From Micrococcus terreus (GTDB taxonomy: Bacteria > Actinomycetota > Actinomycetes > Actinomycetales > Micrococcaceae), in the NCBI RefSeq assembly GCF_900116905.1, contig NZ_FPCG01000002.1, positions 124,001-188,000 on the forward strand: 64,000 bases of DNA. Reading direction: 5' to 3'. The position numbers were made by a program, and so were the translations under genes. Below the pieces are notes generated by a model, which was not told where the DNA came from, ran no database searches, and was given only the letters and a program-made list of their open reading frames with translations. Shown piece after piece: positions 35,901 through 44,214 of the stretch; positions within the stretch are counted from its first letter, which is position 1, and every line of letters starts with the position of its first letter.

Positions 35901-37244
35901 CATGATCAGCACGTTGAACTGACGGCCTCGGCTCTTGAGTTCGGCCAGCGCCTGGGCGACCAGGTCCAGGCCCTCGTAGTCGGTGACGCTCCCTGCGAAG
36001 CCGATGACGGGCAGCTCCGGGTCGCTGAAGCCCAGCCGCCGCAGCAGGGCACCGTCCTTTCCGAGGGGTGCGAACTCCTCGGCATCGACGCAGTTCGGTG
36101 CCACGGTGATCTTCTCAGCATCGATTCCGCGAGAGATCAGGTCCTGACGCATCTCCTCGGTGATGACGACCACCCGGTCTGCTTGATCTGCCACCCGGAA
36201 CTCCAGACGGCGGTCGAGTCGATACTGGTCTGACTCTCCCCAGCCAGGACGCACCGAGGCCGCCGAGACTTCCCAGAACCCGCGCATCTCATAGACGAAG
36301 GGGACTCCCAGACGGCGAGCAGCCATCAGCGCTGGCAGGGCGTTGAGGTAGTTCGAGGCGGCCAGGATGAACTCCGGCTTCTCGATCATCGCCTCGCGGA
36401 CGTAGGCATCGGCGCAGACCTGGAAGAAGACATCGAGGTCCCCCTGCCAGGCAGGCAACCCGGGGTTGTGGGAGTAGGTGACACCATCGATCACCTGGCG
36501 GTACCGACGGTGCTCCTTCGGAACGGTGAAGTGGTCCAGGGGCTTCTTGTCCCAGGGCTTGCCGGGCAGGGGGGTGACGAGCACGTCCATTCCCTGCCCT
36601 GTCAGTCCCGCGGCCACTCCGCGGGTGCGGGAGGTGTAGCCGTTGTTCACCGAGACCGGAGACATGCCGACGGCATACATCACCTTGTTGCGGCGCGGAA
36701 CGTAGTTGTAGGTCCTGTTCCGGCAGGGCAGCTCGACGTCCTCGTGGAGCAGTCGCTGCAGAGAGTCGACGCGCCTCAGATAGTCACGGTCGTTCTCCGT
36801 CGCTCCCTTGCCGGTGCGGACCGTCTCCATGATCTGGTGGGCACCTGAGATGTCGCCCTGTTCCTGGATCATCTTGCGAGACAGAGCCACGGCAGTGGCG
36901 GGGGTGGCTCGGCGAGCATGCTGAGCGCGGAGCTGTTCAAGGGTGGCGCCTGCTGCGGGCCGAGGCGTGGCTGTCGCCTTCACCGGGCGCGTTGCAACAG
37001 CTCGCCCCCGCATCAGACGCGTGACCTTGGCATTGAACCGCCGCAGGAACATGACCATCACGAACACGGCCACGGCCTGGAGCCAGAACAAGCCGATCAG
37101 CAGCACCGTCGGATCCACCAGGAAGGCCAACACGGTCCCGAAGATCGCGGCGAGTGTGAAGAAGCCCACCACGATCTTCTGGCGACGAGAGAAACGGAGG
37201 AACAGCTTGAGCATGGAGTCAGGGTCCTTGGTGCGTTGAGTCAC
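32904..37244 (-). CDS. Membrane-anchored multi-module glycosyltransferase
   Basis: 1446-residue protein. Two membrane segments (about 24-43 and 47-67) anchor it with the rest in the cytoplasm. A basic linker leads to a GT4-type glycosyltransferase (about 187-590; nucleotide-binding end TELVSPLKPLEAMSVGG). A second unit (about 617-945) resembles CgeB/YkvP-like transferases (FWNKEDPVHFNRFKKTA, FSRRVVEITASGSNVLSSPG). A region of unknown fold (about 950-1100) follows, then a second GT-B-like unit (about 1117-1446; TSDHEGTHQAIAEGGAAG). One chain therefore holds two or three transferase activities and may build a repeat unit. GTG at 37244 lies 3 nt after the heparinase-like stop; ATG at 37214 with AAGGA upstream is a good alternative. 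Donor and acceptor are unknown. Confidence 0.82.
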   Translation of the reverse strand: MTQRTKDPDSMLKLFLRFSRRQKIVVGFFTLAAIFGTVLAFLVDPTVLLIGLFWLQAVAVFVMVMFLRRFNAKVTRLMRGRAVATRPVKATATPRPAAGATLEQLRAQHARRATPATAVALSRKMIQEQGDISGAHQIMETVRTGKGATENDRDYLRRVDSLQRLLHEDVELPCRNRTYNYVPRRNKVMYAVGMSPVSVNNGYTSRTRGVAAGLTGQGMDVLVTPLPGKPWDKKPLDHFTVPKEHRRYRQVIDGVTYSHNPGLPAWQGDLDVFFQVCADAYVREAMIEKPEFILAASNYLNALPALMAARRLGVPFVYEMRGFWEVSAASVRPGWGESDQYRLDRRLEFRVADQADRVVVITEEMRQDLISRGIDAEKITVAPNCVDAEEFAPLGKDGALLRRLGFSDPELPVIGFAGSVTDYEGLDLVAQALAELKSRGRQFNVLIMGAGAYLADLQALITRLGLDPETRYVSGIPGQQMPVYLSSIDIFPLARKSLPVTELVSPLKPLEAMSVGGAVVLSDVSPHLVFAGEDQQRALTFHKDDVTDLAAQLDRLLADPEERRAMGVRARAWVKESRQWSVAGQALRDSLVSVRDQNEDLAMAETDEAAGERPLKEFTVAFIGDTFTSETFLPELTALRVTPEDWRAQFAEHQVDALFIESAWQGNDRAWERIIGYYDDETHAPIVELIEHCRTSGIATMFWNKEDPVHFNRFKKTAALCDYVFTTDARTIVDYNALPDNVIKTVASAPFAAQPLLHNPLPSTREQEEAISYGGTYYGDKYATRKQGLDFLFYESAPYGLAIYERVHNDPNSPYRLPDRFRRFARQSLSYPEMCQAYKAHPIHLNGNSVVDSPSMFSRRVVEITASGSNVLSSPGRGVDETFAGAVPTVSTPDEANRQLKAWKSSEEQRHRDLWKALRHVNQAHTCAHRLTYMMRVAGFPVRSPQRPAFAIQCSAADVAVFEQQSIRPDLYLVTDSVGDVTASVPVLERPAELRAEELTSRGIEHVIIARPAVGTLSQWDVEDLVTALRFGEWSAVGKRVVRWSSGEPHLRVAALNADLNDQLVLYSADHYAAIQAGETPVLTDDKVFAWQVVKDEAPLETTTSTPAVVEVDPTGQQTVLLAGHDFKFFPEITSGLQQAGYRVIVDRWGGHNIHDEAQSQRLLAEADVIFCEWGLGNVVWYSRHKRPGQRLVVRIHAQELRKRFLNDVDIDAVDSFVFVSPVGMRRAQILFDIPASKCTVIGNTFDIGRFGAYRPTIDRHTLGMVGSVPQSKRLDLALDVIEDLTAHDPAFRLVIKGKEYSEYAWLMSREKETAYFQEQYGRIADSPALQRAVEFGGHSDDIAQWYRTEPGFILSTSDHEGTHQAIAEGGAAGCIPIIYPWAGAEFVYGDRWMVESTAEAVSRIQYLTADQDRFMEESFAVREYMNSHFAPTVIVEQILKVVRGR

Positions 37245-37247
37245 GTG

Positions 37248-38864
37248 TTAGCGGAGGTCAATGTCGGTGTGCACGATGGCATCAGAAGCAGAGAGCGACA
37301 CGATGACGGTCTGTGCCGGCATCGGACGGCCCATCTGAGGGAAGTACCATCCCTGGATCTGTGGTTCGGTCTGGCCCCGGACCATCGACAGAGTGAGCTG
37401 GGTCTGTGAGGTGAACCTCATGGTCGCGACTGCCGAGCCGTGGCGATCGGCGATCCGGACAGTGGTTCCGTCCAGCTCCGCGACCACCTCGGGCCCGAAA
37501 TGCCAGAGTAGATCGTAGTCGTGCAGCTGTTCGGCCGTGATGGTGTCCTCGATCCTCACGGACTGAGAGCCCTGGCGTTTGGGCTGGTGCACACTCACCT
37601 GCCGGTGGTGTTCCACCCCTGTGAATCGACTCTGGCGGCCCCGGACTGCGAATGGGGTGCCAGAGCGCGTGGGAACACTGACTAACCCGACCTTGTGCTG
37701 AGCGTCAGGCTCGATGCGCGGCAGTCCTGCGCCGTCCACGATCAGCGTGTTGTGCGCGAAGCTGGAGAACGCGTAGACGGTGTACGGATCCTCCATCTGA
37801 TATCCGTTTGGTCCGGCTTCCCTGATCAGCTCGAGCCCGCGATGTACCAGATACAGGCTGAGGTCGTCGGAGTGCTTGTGGTAGTCGGCGTTGTAGGCGG
37901 CGCTGAAATAGAGGTAGAGCGAATCTGGATCCCGCCAATCGGCACGATAGACGGCCACTCCGGTGTCTTCGGCGATCAGCTGATGGAGACTCGGAGGGTT
38001 CCCCTGGGATCCTTGGGTCACGGCGAAACGATACTCCTCGGAACTGAAGGATCGCGCATATCCGGTCGCCAGGACTGGTGTGCTGGTGACGTCACTGACC
38101 GGCGCGAAGGCTCCCAAGGGTGAGATGCTGAGAAGTGCGTAGGGCTCAGCAGACTCCAGCAGCCGACGCAGTCTGGTGGCGGTCTCGGGCCGTTCGTCTG
38201 CGATCGCCTGGACGTAGCGCCTGATATGTGACGTGACCAAGCAGTGATACTCGGGGGATTGTTCGCGGTGGATTCCATCACCGGTAAAGGACGTCTCGAA
38301 GTAGTCCGTCAAGCGAGAGTGAGCCAGCTCTGCGGTCCGTTCCCCGTCCTCGAGGAACGGTGCGGCCGCCAACAGTGCCAGATCCTGGTACATGCCATGG
38401 TTCGTTCCCGAGCTGTGGAACTCTTCGCTGACCAGCAGGGCGGCGCCTTCGCGGATGATCTCGAGCACGGTATCGCGTTGTGCTGAAGTGAGAAGCTCCG
38501 CGTAGTCCTTGATCAGGCAGGTCAGCGCGATGGTCCGTTGTGCTGTCGTCTCGTCGTGGTACGACATCGGAATGCGGGTGGGGGGCAGGCCGACCACAGC
38601 GCGCCACTCCCTCAAGATACGGATGAGCAGGTCGAGGATTTGCCGGTCGTGTTCCTCCCCGAACGGGCGAAGATGGTAGTAGAACGTCCAGGCATGGAGA
38701 TGGCGGGCCAGGCTCCGTGTCCGCCGGTGACGCCAGACCATGTCACCTTCAAGAGGCCGGTAGCGTCCGTCGCAGAATATCTCCTGATCACGCAAAAATC
38801 GCGTTCGCGCCCGTCGCATCGAGACCATGAGCGGAGCGCGATAGAGATAGTCGTAGGTGGCCAT
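37248..38864 (-). CDS. Heparinase II/III-like (alginate-lyase fold) protein
   Basis: 538-residue protein with an N-terminal alpha-toroid domain (about 50-250) and a C-terminal beta-sandwich. Candidate catalytic and metal residues are those of the family: Asn155-His156 in GTNHGMYQD, Tyr206 in REQSPEYH, and His329/His331 in YHKHSDDLSLYL. No signal peptide is visible, so it would act in the cytoplasm, or be exported by other means; this differs from secreted lyases. It lies between galE and the large glycosyltransferase with gaps of 2 and 3 nt, so it is part of the biosynthetic operon, perhaps for editing or chain-length control of a uronic-acid polymer. Three 60-base rows sampled here have 57-60% G+C against 65% in the genes on either side of it, suggesting a different origin. 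Confidence 0.8.
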   Translation of the reverse strand: MATYDYLYRAPLMVSMRRARTRFLRDQEIFCDGRYRPLEGDMVWRHRRTRSLARHLHAWTFYYHLRPFGEEHDRQILDLLIRILREWRAVVGLPPTRIPMSYHDETTAQRTIALTCLIKDYAELLTSAQRDTVLEIIREGAALLVSEEFHSSGTNHGMYQDLALLAAAPFLEDGERTAELAHSRLTDYFETSFTGDGIHREQSPEYHCLVTSHIRRYVQAIADERPETATRLRRLLESAEPYALLSISPLGAFAPVSDVTSTPVLATGYARSFSSEEYRFAVTQGSQGNPPSLHQLIAEDTGVAVYRADWRDPDSLYLYFSAAYNADYHKHSDDLSLYLVHRGLELIREAGPNGYQMEDPYTVYAFSSFAHNTLIVDGAGLPRIEPDAQHKVGLVSVPTRSGTPFAVRGRQSRFTGVEHHRQVSVHQPKRQGSQSVRIEDTITAEQLHDYDLLWHFGPEVVAELDGTTVRIADRHGSAVATMRFTSQTQLTLSMVRGQTEPQIQGWYFPQMGRPMPAQTVIVSLSASDAIVHTDIDLR

Positions 38865-38866
38865 GG

Positions 38867-39856
38867 TCAGCCGTCAGCCTGATCGGTCGCAGGGGGGTGT
38901 TCGACGACGGAGGCGACGATGCTGTCCCGGCCGTACTGGGCAGTCCACCCCAGCTCGTCGCGGATCCGGTCCACGTTGGCGGTCAGAGACGCCGGATCGC
39001 CGGCACGCCGGTCACGCAGGTCATAGTCGAGCTGCACACCGGGCTGCTGACGGAACTCGTGCACGATCTCCAGGACGCTGCTGCCCTGGCCCGTGCCCAC
39101 GTTGTAGGTGTGCAGTCCTGGGTCTGCATCCCGCCCGATACGCTCGAGGGCCGTCAGATGAGCGTCGACCAGGTCCAGGACATGGACGTAGTCACGCACG
39201 CAGGTCCCGTCTGGAGTCGGATAGTCGTCTCCAAACACGGCAAGGCGTGTTCCCCGGGTGATGACCTCTCGCACCGCCGGCATCAGGTTGGTGGTGGTGG
39301 TGTCCGCCAACTGTGAGTCACGGGCCCCGGCGACGTTGAAGTACCGCAGGGAGACAGCTTTCAATCCCCATGCTGTGACGGCGTTGGCCAGGGCCAGCTC
39401 ACTGATGCGCTTGGACTGCCCGTAGGGGTTGATGGGCAGGCAGGGGGTGTCCTCGTAGACCACGGCAGTGGACGGCTCGCCGTACACCGCAGCCGACGAG
39501 GAGAAGATCAGGGCTGAGACACCGGACGAACGCATGGCGGAGAGCACATTGATCGTCGCCCCGACATTGGACCTGAAGTACAGCTCAGGCTGATCCACGG
39601 ACTCACCGACGGCCTTCTTCGCCGCGAAGTGCACCACAGCGTCGATGCGATCCTCGTCCAGGATCGTGGCCAGGTCCTGGACGGCGCTGTCCGTGGCCAG
39701 GTCCAGCTGATGAAACTTGACCTCATCCGGAACACGACGACGCAGCCCGGTCGAAAGGTCGTCCACCACCACGATGTCCGAGATCCCCGCATCCAGGGCA
39801 GCCGCAACGAAGTGGGCGCCGATGTACCCGGCGCCTCCCGTCACCAGCAGGCGCAT
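38867..39856 (-). CDS. galE: UDP-glucose 4-epimerase (GalE-type)
   Basis: Short-chain dehydrogenase-like NAD enzyme of 329 residues that interconverts UDP-Glc/UDP-Gal or their N-acetyl forms. NAD motif GGAGYIG at 7-13, Ser-Ser-Ser near 119-121, and the catalytic pair Tyr145-Lys149 in NPYGQSK; RYFNVAGA is typical of GalE. The ATG at 39856 is chosen as it begins the conserved fold 11 nt after the wecC-like stop; an earlier in-frame start at 39877 would overlap it. Supplies a sugar donor for the glycosyltransferases of the locus. Whether it prefers acetylated sugars cannot be read from the sequence. Confidence 0.92.
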   Translation of the reverse strand: MRLLVTGGAGYIGAHFVAAALDAGISDIVVVDDLSTGLRRRVPDEVKFHQLDLATDSAVQDLATILDEDRIDAVVHFAAKKAVGESVDQPELYFRSNVGATINVLSAMRSSGVSALIFSSSAAVYGEPSTAVVYEDTPCLPINPYGQSKRISELALANAVTAWGLKAVSLRYFNVAGARDSQLADTTTTNLMPAVREVITRGTRLAVFGDDYPTPDGTCVRDYVHVLDLVDAHLTALERIGRDADPGLHTYNVGTGQGSSVLEIVHEFRQQPGVQLDYDLRDRRAGDPASLTANVDRIRDELGWTAQYGRDSIVASVVEHPPATDQADG

Positions 39857-39867
39857 TCCGCTGCCCC

Positions 39868-41112
39868 TCAGCGCCATTGGCCGCGGGTGTCGATCACGCG
39901 CAGTCCGGTGGCCTGGTCCTTCAACGGGGCGAAGGCATCGTGGTCCACGAGCAGCACGATGATGTCGGCCTGTTCCAGGGCCTGCTCGGCGCTGACCAGG
40001 CTCAGGTTCTCCCGGCCGGTCAGGGCCGCTGGCAGTGCCTCCACATGCGGTTCCACGGCCAGGATCTGGCTCTGGGGGAACTGCTCGGACAGCTGGGCGG
40101 TGATCCCCAAGGCCGGGGACTCACGCAGGTCATCGATGTTCGGCTTGAACGCCAACCCCAGGGCCGCGATCACCGGGGCAGAGCCCTTCTCGTTCTGCAC
40201 ATCGAAGGCCTCCGCCTTGACCTGACGGATCACCCAGTCCGGCTTGGAGTCATTGATCTCCCGGGCCGAACGGATCAGCCGCGAGGTGCTCGGGGCAGCA
40301 TCGACGATGAACCAGGGATCCACCGCGATGCAGTGCCCACCCACACCGGGGCCGGGCTGCAGGATGTTCACCCGCGGATGATGGTTGGCCAGCTCGATCA
40401 GCTCCCACACATCGATCCCCAGCTCATGGCTGATCATCGAGAGCTCATTGGCGAAGGCGATGTTCACATCCCGGAAGGAGTTCTCCACCAGCTTGGCCAT
40501 CTCCGCCGTGCGGGTATCGGTCAGCAGGATCTCGGCCTTGCAGAACCGCTCGTAGAGCTCCTTGGCCCGCTGCGCGGCCTGCGGAGTGGTCCCGCCCACG
40601 ATCCGGTCATTGGTCACCAGCTCAGTCATCACCTTGCCCGGCAGCACCCGCTCCGGGCAGTGCGCGAAGTCCAAGGACTGCTCCTGGGCCAGATCCGCAC
40701 GCTCCTGGTACACCACCTCAGCCAACCGCTCCGTGGCACCGGGAGGGGAGGTGGACTCCAGGATGATCAGCTCACCACCGACCAGCTGCGGGGCCAACGC
40801 CCGACCAGCAGCCTCGATATAGGACAGATCAGCAGACATGTCCGCCGTGAACGGGGTGGGCACCGCCACGATGTAGGCATCAGCAGCCGGCGTGTCCGTG
40901 GACGCCGAGAGCAGACCCTTGGCCACCGCCCGCTCCACGAACTCACCCAGATCCGGCTCCACGAACGGAACCTGACCGGCATTGACCGCATCCACGGTCG
41001 TCTGATTCACATCCACACCGAACACACGCGTGCCATTCTCGGCGAGGATCGCAGCCGTGGGCAGACCGATATAGCCCAGACCGATCACAGCAACACTGGA
41101 GATGTCCTTCAT
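39868..41112 (-). CDS. wecC: UDP-N-acetyl-D-mannosamine dehydrogenase
   Basis: NAD-dependent four-electron oxidation of UDP-ManNAc to UDP-ManNAcA. 414 residues of the UDP-glucose/GDP-mannose dehydrogenase family: Rossmann motif GLGYIGLP at 11-18, PTPFTADMSADLSYIE, Lys207 in MAKLVENSFRDVN, and catalytic Cys261 in GPGVGGHCIAVDPWF. The PTPF...D..Y pattern and the HHPRVNILQPGPGVGG segment fit WecC rather than UDP-glucose dehydrogenase. ATG at 41112 with AAGGAT 8 nt upstream. With WecB at 27978 it completes the route to UDP-ManNAcA, a building block of Micrococcus-type teichuronic acid. First gene behind the promoter at 41223-41228. Confidence 0.93.
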   Translation of the reverse strand: MKDISSVAVIGLGYIGLPTAAILAENGTRVFGVDVNQTTVDAVNAGQVPFVEPDLGEFVERAVAKGLLSASTDTPAADAYIVAVPTPFTADMSADLSYIEAAGRALAPQLVGGELIILESTSPPGATERLAEVVYQERADLAQEQSLDFAHCPERVLPGKVMTELVTNDRIVGGTTPQAAQRAKELYERFCKAEILLTDTRTAEMAKLVENSFRDVNIAFANELSMISHELGIDVWELIELANHHPRVNILQPGPGVGGHCIAVDPWFIVDAAPSTSRLIRSAREINDSKPDWVIRQVKAEAFDVQNEKGSAPVIAALGLAFKPNIDDLRESPALGITAQLSEQFPQSQILAVEPHVEALPAALTGRENLSLVSAEQALEQADIIVLLVDHDAFAPLKDQATGLRVIDTRGQWR

Positions 41113-41222
41113 GCAGAGAATCCTTCGTTCGAAGTCAGGGAGCCGGGAATGCCGGTCCGCACCATGCCAGTCCCCCATGAGACGCGATCACACGAGCAGC
41201 CAGGGGGACGAGGTCCAGTGCG

Positions 41223-41228
41223 ATTATA
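41223..41228 (-). promoter_or_regulatory. Promoter -10 of the wecC-galE-heparinase-GT operon
   Basis: Perfect TATAAT on the minus strand in the 120-nt spacer before wecC, giving a leader of about 100 nt. The best-matching -10 seen in the window. No good -35 lies at 17 nt. The rest of the spacer (41113-41222) shows nothing else. Confidence 0.6.
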
Positions 41229-41232
41229 TGCA

Positions 41233-44211
41233 TCAGGCCCTTCCAGCCCCTGGTTCGACAGGCACCAGACTGAGATAGAGCTCGTGATACCGCGTGGCAT
41301 TGGCGGCCCACGTGCGCTCCGTCACAGCCCACCGGCGACCGGCCTCTCCCATGCTGCGAGCGCGATCCGGGTCGTCCAGCAGCTCGCCCAGGGCCGTGGC
41401 CAGCCGACCGGGATCCTCAGGCGGCACCAACAGGCCTGTCACCCCGTCCTGGACCAGCTCGGCCAGAGCCGGCAGGTCCGAGGCGATGACCGGGCGCGCA
41501 GACGCTGAGGCCTCCACCGGCTTGAGCGGCGTGACCGACCGCGTGACATCGGAGTTCCGCCGCGGCACGACGAAGACGTCCATGGAGCGGTGGTAGTCCG
41601 GAGAGAGACCTCGGTCGACCCGTCCCGGTGCGATCAGCCGATCCCTGATCCCCAGGCGCTCGGCGAGGTCGATCAGCCCGGGCAGGGCCGTGCCGTCGCC
41701 CACCAGGAGCAGGCGCAGGTCTGGCCGGCCGGGAGCCAGCTGGGCCACTGCCCGCACCAGGGTGTCCAAGCCCTCGTAGGGGACGATGGAGCTCACCGTT
41801 CCCACATAGCTCAGCTCGGGGTCCAGACCGAGACGGCGCCGCGCCTCCTCGCGGGAGGTCGGCTCCTCCAGGAACACACCGCCCACAGCGTTGGGGCACA
41901 GCACGATGTCCTGCGGATCGACCCCCTGGCGGATCAGGTTCTCCTGCATGGATCGCCCCAGGGTGACCACGGCATCGGCCGACCGCGCCGCCTCCGCCTC
42001 GCGCTCGGTGAACAGCAGGTAGCGATCGGACTCGAGGGCATCCGGGCCGCGAGTCGAGGCCCAGGTGTCGGCCAGCTGTCCTCGGACCTCATACACCCAG
42101 GGGATGCCCACGGCCTCGGCCACCGCCTGCACGATCAGCGCGTTGGTGAAGTGCGTGGTGGTGTGCAGCACCGCAGGGCGCACGTCGCGGACCAGCTCCA
42201 GGAGCAGCTCGGCCTGCTGCTGCAGGCGCGCGTCGTGTCCGGCCGCGAGTCGAGGAGGCAGGAGTCGGTGATACTCGATGCCGTCCACGGTGTCCACGGG
42301 TGCCGCCCACAGGGTTCCGGTCTGGACCGGCCACCCCAGGCGGGTGACCGCAGCGACGTCCCAGCCGGCGTCCCGCAGTGCCGTGAGGATGGCATGCGTG
42401 CGCTGGGCATACCCGGATCCGGTGTGCGGAAGGGAGTTGTTGAGCACGTGGAGCGCGGCACGGGGCCGCGGACTGTACCCCTCCATGGCCGCCAGCCGGG
42501 GACGGTAGCCCGTGAAGGTCGCCAGCTCCGAGCCCAGCCTGTCCCGCTGGCGCCCCTCTCTGCCCGCGCCGGACAGGCGGTCGACGGCCTCGTGCATCCG
42601 TCCGGCGTGCCAGTCCAGGCGTGCCAGGGCTGCCGCACGTCCAGCGGTCCGCGCGTCGACCTGATCCAGCAGTCGTGCCGCCGTCTCCACGTCCCCGACG
42701 CTGGTCAGGACATCGGCGTAGTGGACCAGGCGCCGATCCGCCTCACCTCGCTGAGCAGCCCCCTCCGCCCGCGCCGTGAGCTCTTCGTCACGACCCGCCG
42801 CGGCCAGCCCGATGGCCCCGGGGATCTGCAGGGCTCCCCCGTCGAGACGTGCCATGAACTGGGCCAGAGGTCCGCGCACCGCGGCCGGCAGCCGACGGGA
42901 GACCTGCAGTGCCAGAAGCGCCGGATCGTCGCTCAGGTGCTCCGCGACGGTGGTGGCCGTCAACGCCAGATTCGCCGCCCACTGGCGGGGCAGGGACTTC
43001 TGCGCAGAGGCCGCCGCGATCGGCCGATGCTCGGCGACCACGGTCTCGGCGATCTCCACGAATCGGTCTCCCAGGGCCGAGAGGTCTGCGTTCTGCACTG
43101 CCCAGGTCCTTCCTCGTCCGCCGGTGTCGGTGGACTCCGGGTCCGCAGCCAGCCGTCTCCAGAGCTGCGCGAGCTGCTCCGGGTCAGCCGGAGCGATGTC
43201 AGCGGCCCCGGACCGGCGCAGCAGTTCGGCGGCTTCCCCCACGACGACGCCGGTGATGTGCCGCCCGACCGCCAGGATCTCGAAGGTCTTGGACGGGATG
43301 GTCCGGTGGAAGCTCTCCCAGTCCGGTCGCAGCGCCACGACACAGGTGTCCGCCCAGTCATAGTGCTCCTGCACCTGCTCGGCCACCACCGGATCGAGCA
43401 TCTCCACCGGTGATCCCAGTGCGCGGTTGAGCTCGACGAGCCGGGGCCGCTGGGTTCCAGAGCCGACCATGCGCACCTGGATCCCCTCCCCGACCACGGA
43501 CGCTGCCGCATGGATCACGGTCTCCAGCCCCTGGCTCTCACCGTGGTTGCCCAAGTAGAGCACGTGCAGCTCGCCGGCGGCACGCTGTCGCGGCGGCAGC
43601 GGGTGGACCGCGGTCAGCTCCGCGCCGTTCCCCACGGTCACCACAGGGCCGATCCCCCGGCTGACCAGCCGATCGGCGAATCCCTCGGTCACCGTCACCA
43701 CGGTCTGGGCCGCCCGCTGGGCGCCGGTGACCACCGACTCCATGGCCCGGCTGAGGACCCCGGCCCGCACTCCGGCCTCCCGGGCGAGGTCAGGCCAGGC
43801 ATCCCGCATCTCCACGATCAGCGGGGCCCGACGCGCGCCGGAGAGGATCCACCCGGCCGCGGCATTGGGCAGGGCCGGCACGGTGGTCACGACGACGTCC
43901 GGCCGGTCCACCGCCAGGCCCACCGGCAGTGCCCCGAGGGCATTGACGATATGGCCGGCGAACCGTCCGATGCGGGTGGCAGGAAAGGCACTGGCGGACC
44001 AGGTGCGATGGATGCGCTCCCCCCAGGGGCCGGTCTCCGTCTCCCCCAGCCGCTGCGGTGACGGGGCATCAGCGGCGTGGTGGTCGGCCGGAGGCGCCAC
44101 GACGTCCACGTCCCAGCCGGCCTCGCGGAAGGACCGGATGAACGCCGTCCACCGGCGCTGAGGCGGCGTCCGTTCCGGCAGGTAGGAATGGGTGATCAGC
44201 ATCAGGCGCAC
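41233..44211 (-). CDS. Two-module GT4 glycosyltransferase fusion
   Basis: 992-residue cytoplasmic protein made of two complete GT-B glycosyltransferase units of family 4. Unit one spans about 1-395 and begins MRLMLITHSYLPERTPPQRR, like WbuB-type transferases, with the C-half YLGNHGESQGLE and FHRTIPSKTFEILAVGR. A helical Ala/Arg-rich linker (about 400-560) resembles TPR repeats. Unit two spans about 578-990 (YVGTVSSIVPYEGLDTLV and SVTPLKPVEASASARPV). It probably adds two successive sugars of the polymer. GTG at 44211 lies 3 nt after the LCP stop; an in-frame ATG at 44202 is possible. No membrane segment is seen. Confidence 0.85.
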   Translation of the reverse strand: MRLMLITHSYLPERTPPQRRWTAFIRSFREAGWDVDVVAPPADHHAADAPSPQRLGETETGPWGERIHRTWSASAFPATRIGRFAGHIVNALGALPVGLAVDRPDVVVTTVPALPNAAAGWILSGARRAPLIVEMRDAWPDLAREAGVRAGVLSRAMESVVTGAQRAAQTVVTVTEGFADRLVSRGIGPVVTVGNGAELTAVHPLPPRQRAAGELHVLYLGNHGESQGLETVIHAAASVVGEGIQVRMVGSGTQRPRLVELNRALGSPVEMLDPVVAEQVQEHYDWADTCVVALRPDWESFHRTIPSKTFEILAVGRHITGVVVGEAAELLRRSGAADIAPADPEQLAQLWRRLAADPESTDTGGRGRTWAVQNADLSALGDRFVEIAETVVAEHRPIAAASAQKSLPRQWAANLALTATTVAEHLSDDPALLALQVSRRLPAAVRGPLAQFMARLDGGALQIPGAIGLAAAGRDEELTARAEGAAQRGEADRRLVHYADVLTSVGDVETAARLLDQVDARTAGRAAALARLDWHAGRMHEAVDRLSGAGREGRQRDRLGSELATFTGYRPRLAAMEGYSPRPRAALHVLNNSLPHTGSGYAQRTHAILTALRDAGWDVAAVTRLGWPVQTGTLWAAPVDTVDGIEYHRLLPPRLAAGHDARLQQQAELLLELVRDVRPAVLHTTTHFTNALIVQAVAEAVGIPWVYEVRGQLADTWASTRGPDALESDRYLLFTEREAEAARSADAVVTLGRSMQENLIRQGVDPQDIVLCPNAVGGVFLEEPTSREEARRRLGLDPELSYVGTVSSIVPYEGLDTLVRAVAQLAPGRPDLRLLLVGDGTALPGLIDLAERLGIRDRLIAPGRVDRGLSPDYHRSMDVFVVPRRNSDVTRSVTPLKPVEASASARPVIASDLPALAELVQDGVTGLLVPPEDPGRLATALGELLDDPDRARSMGEAGRRWAVTERTWAANATRYHELYLSLVPVEPGAGRA

Positions 44212-44214
44212 GGG

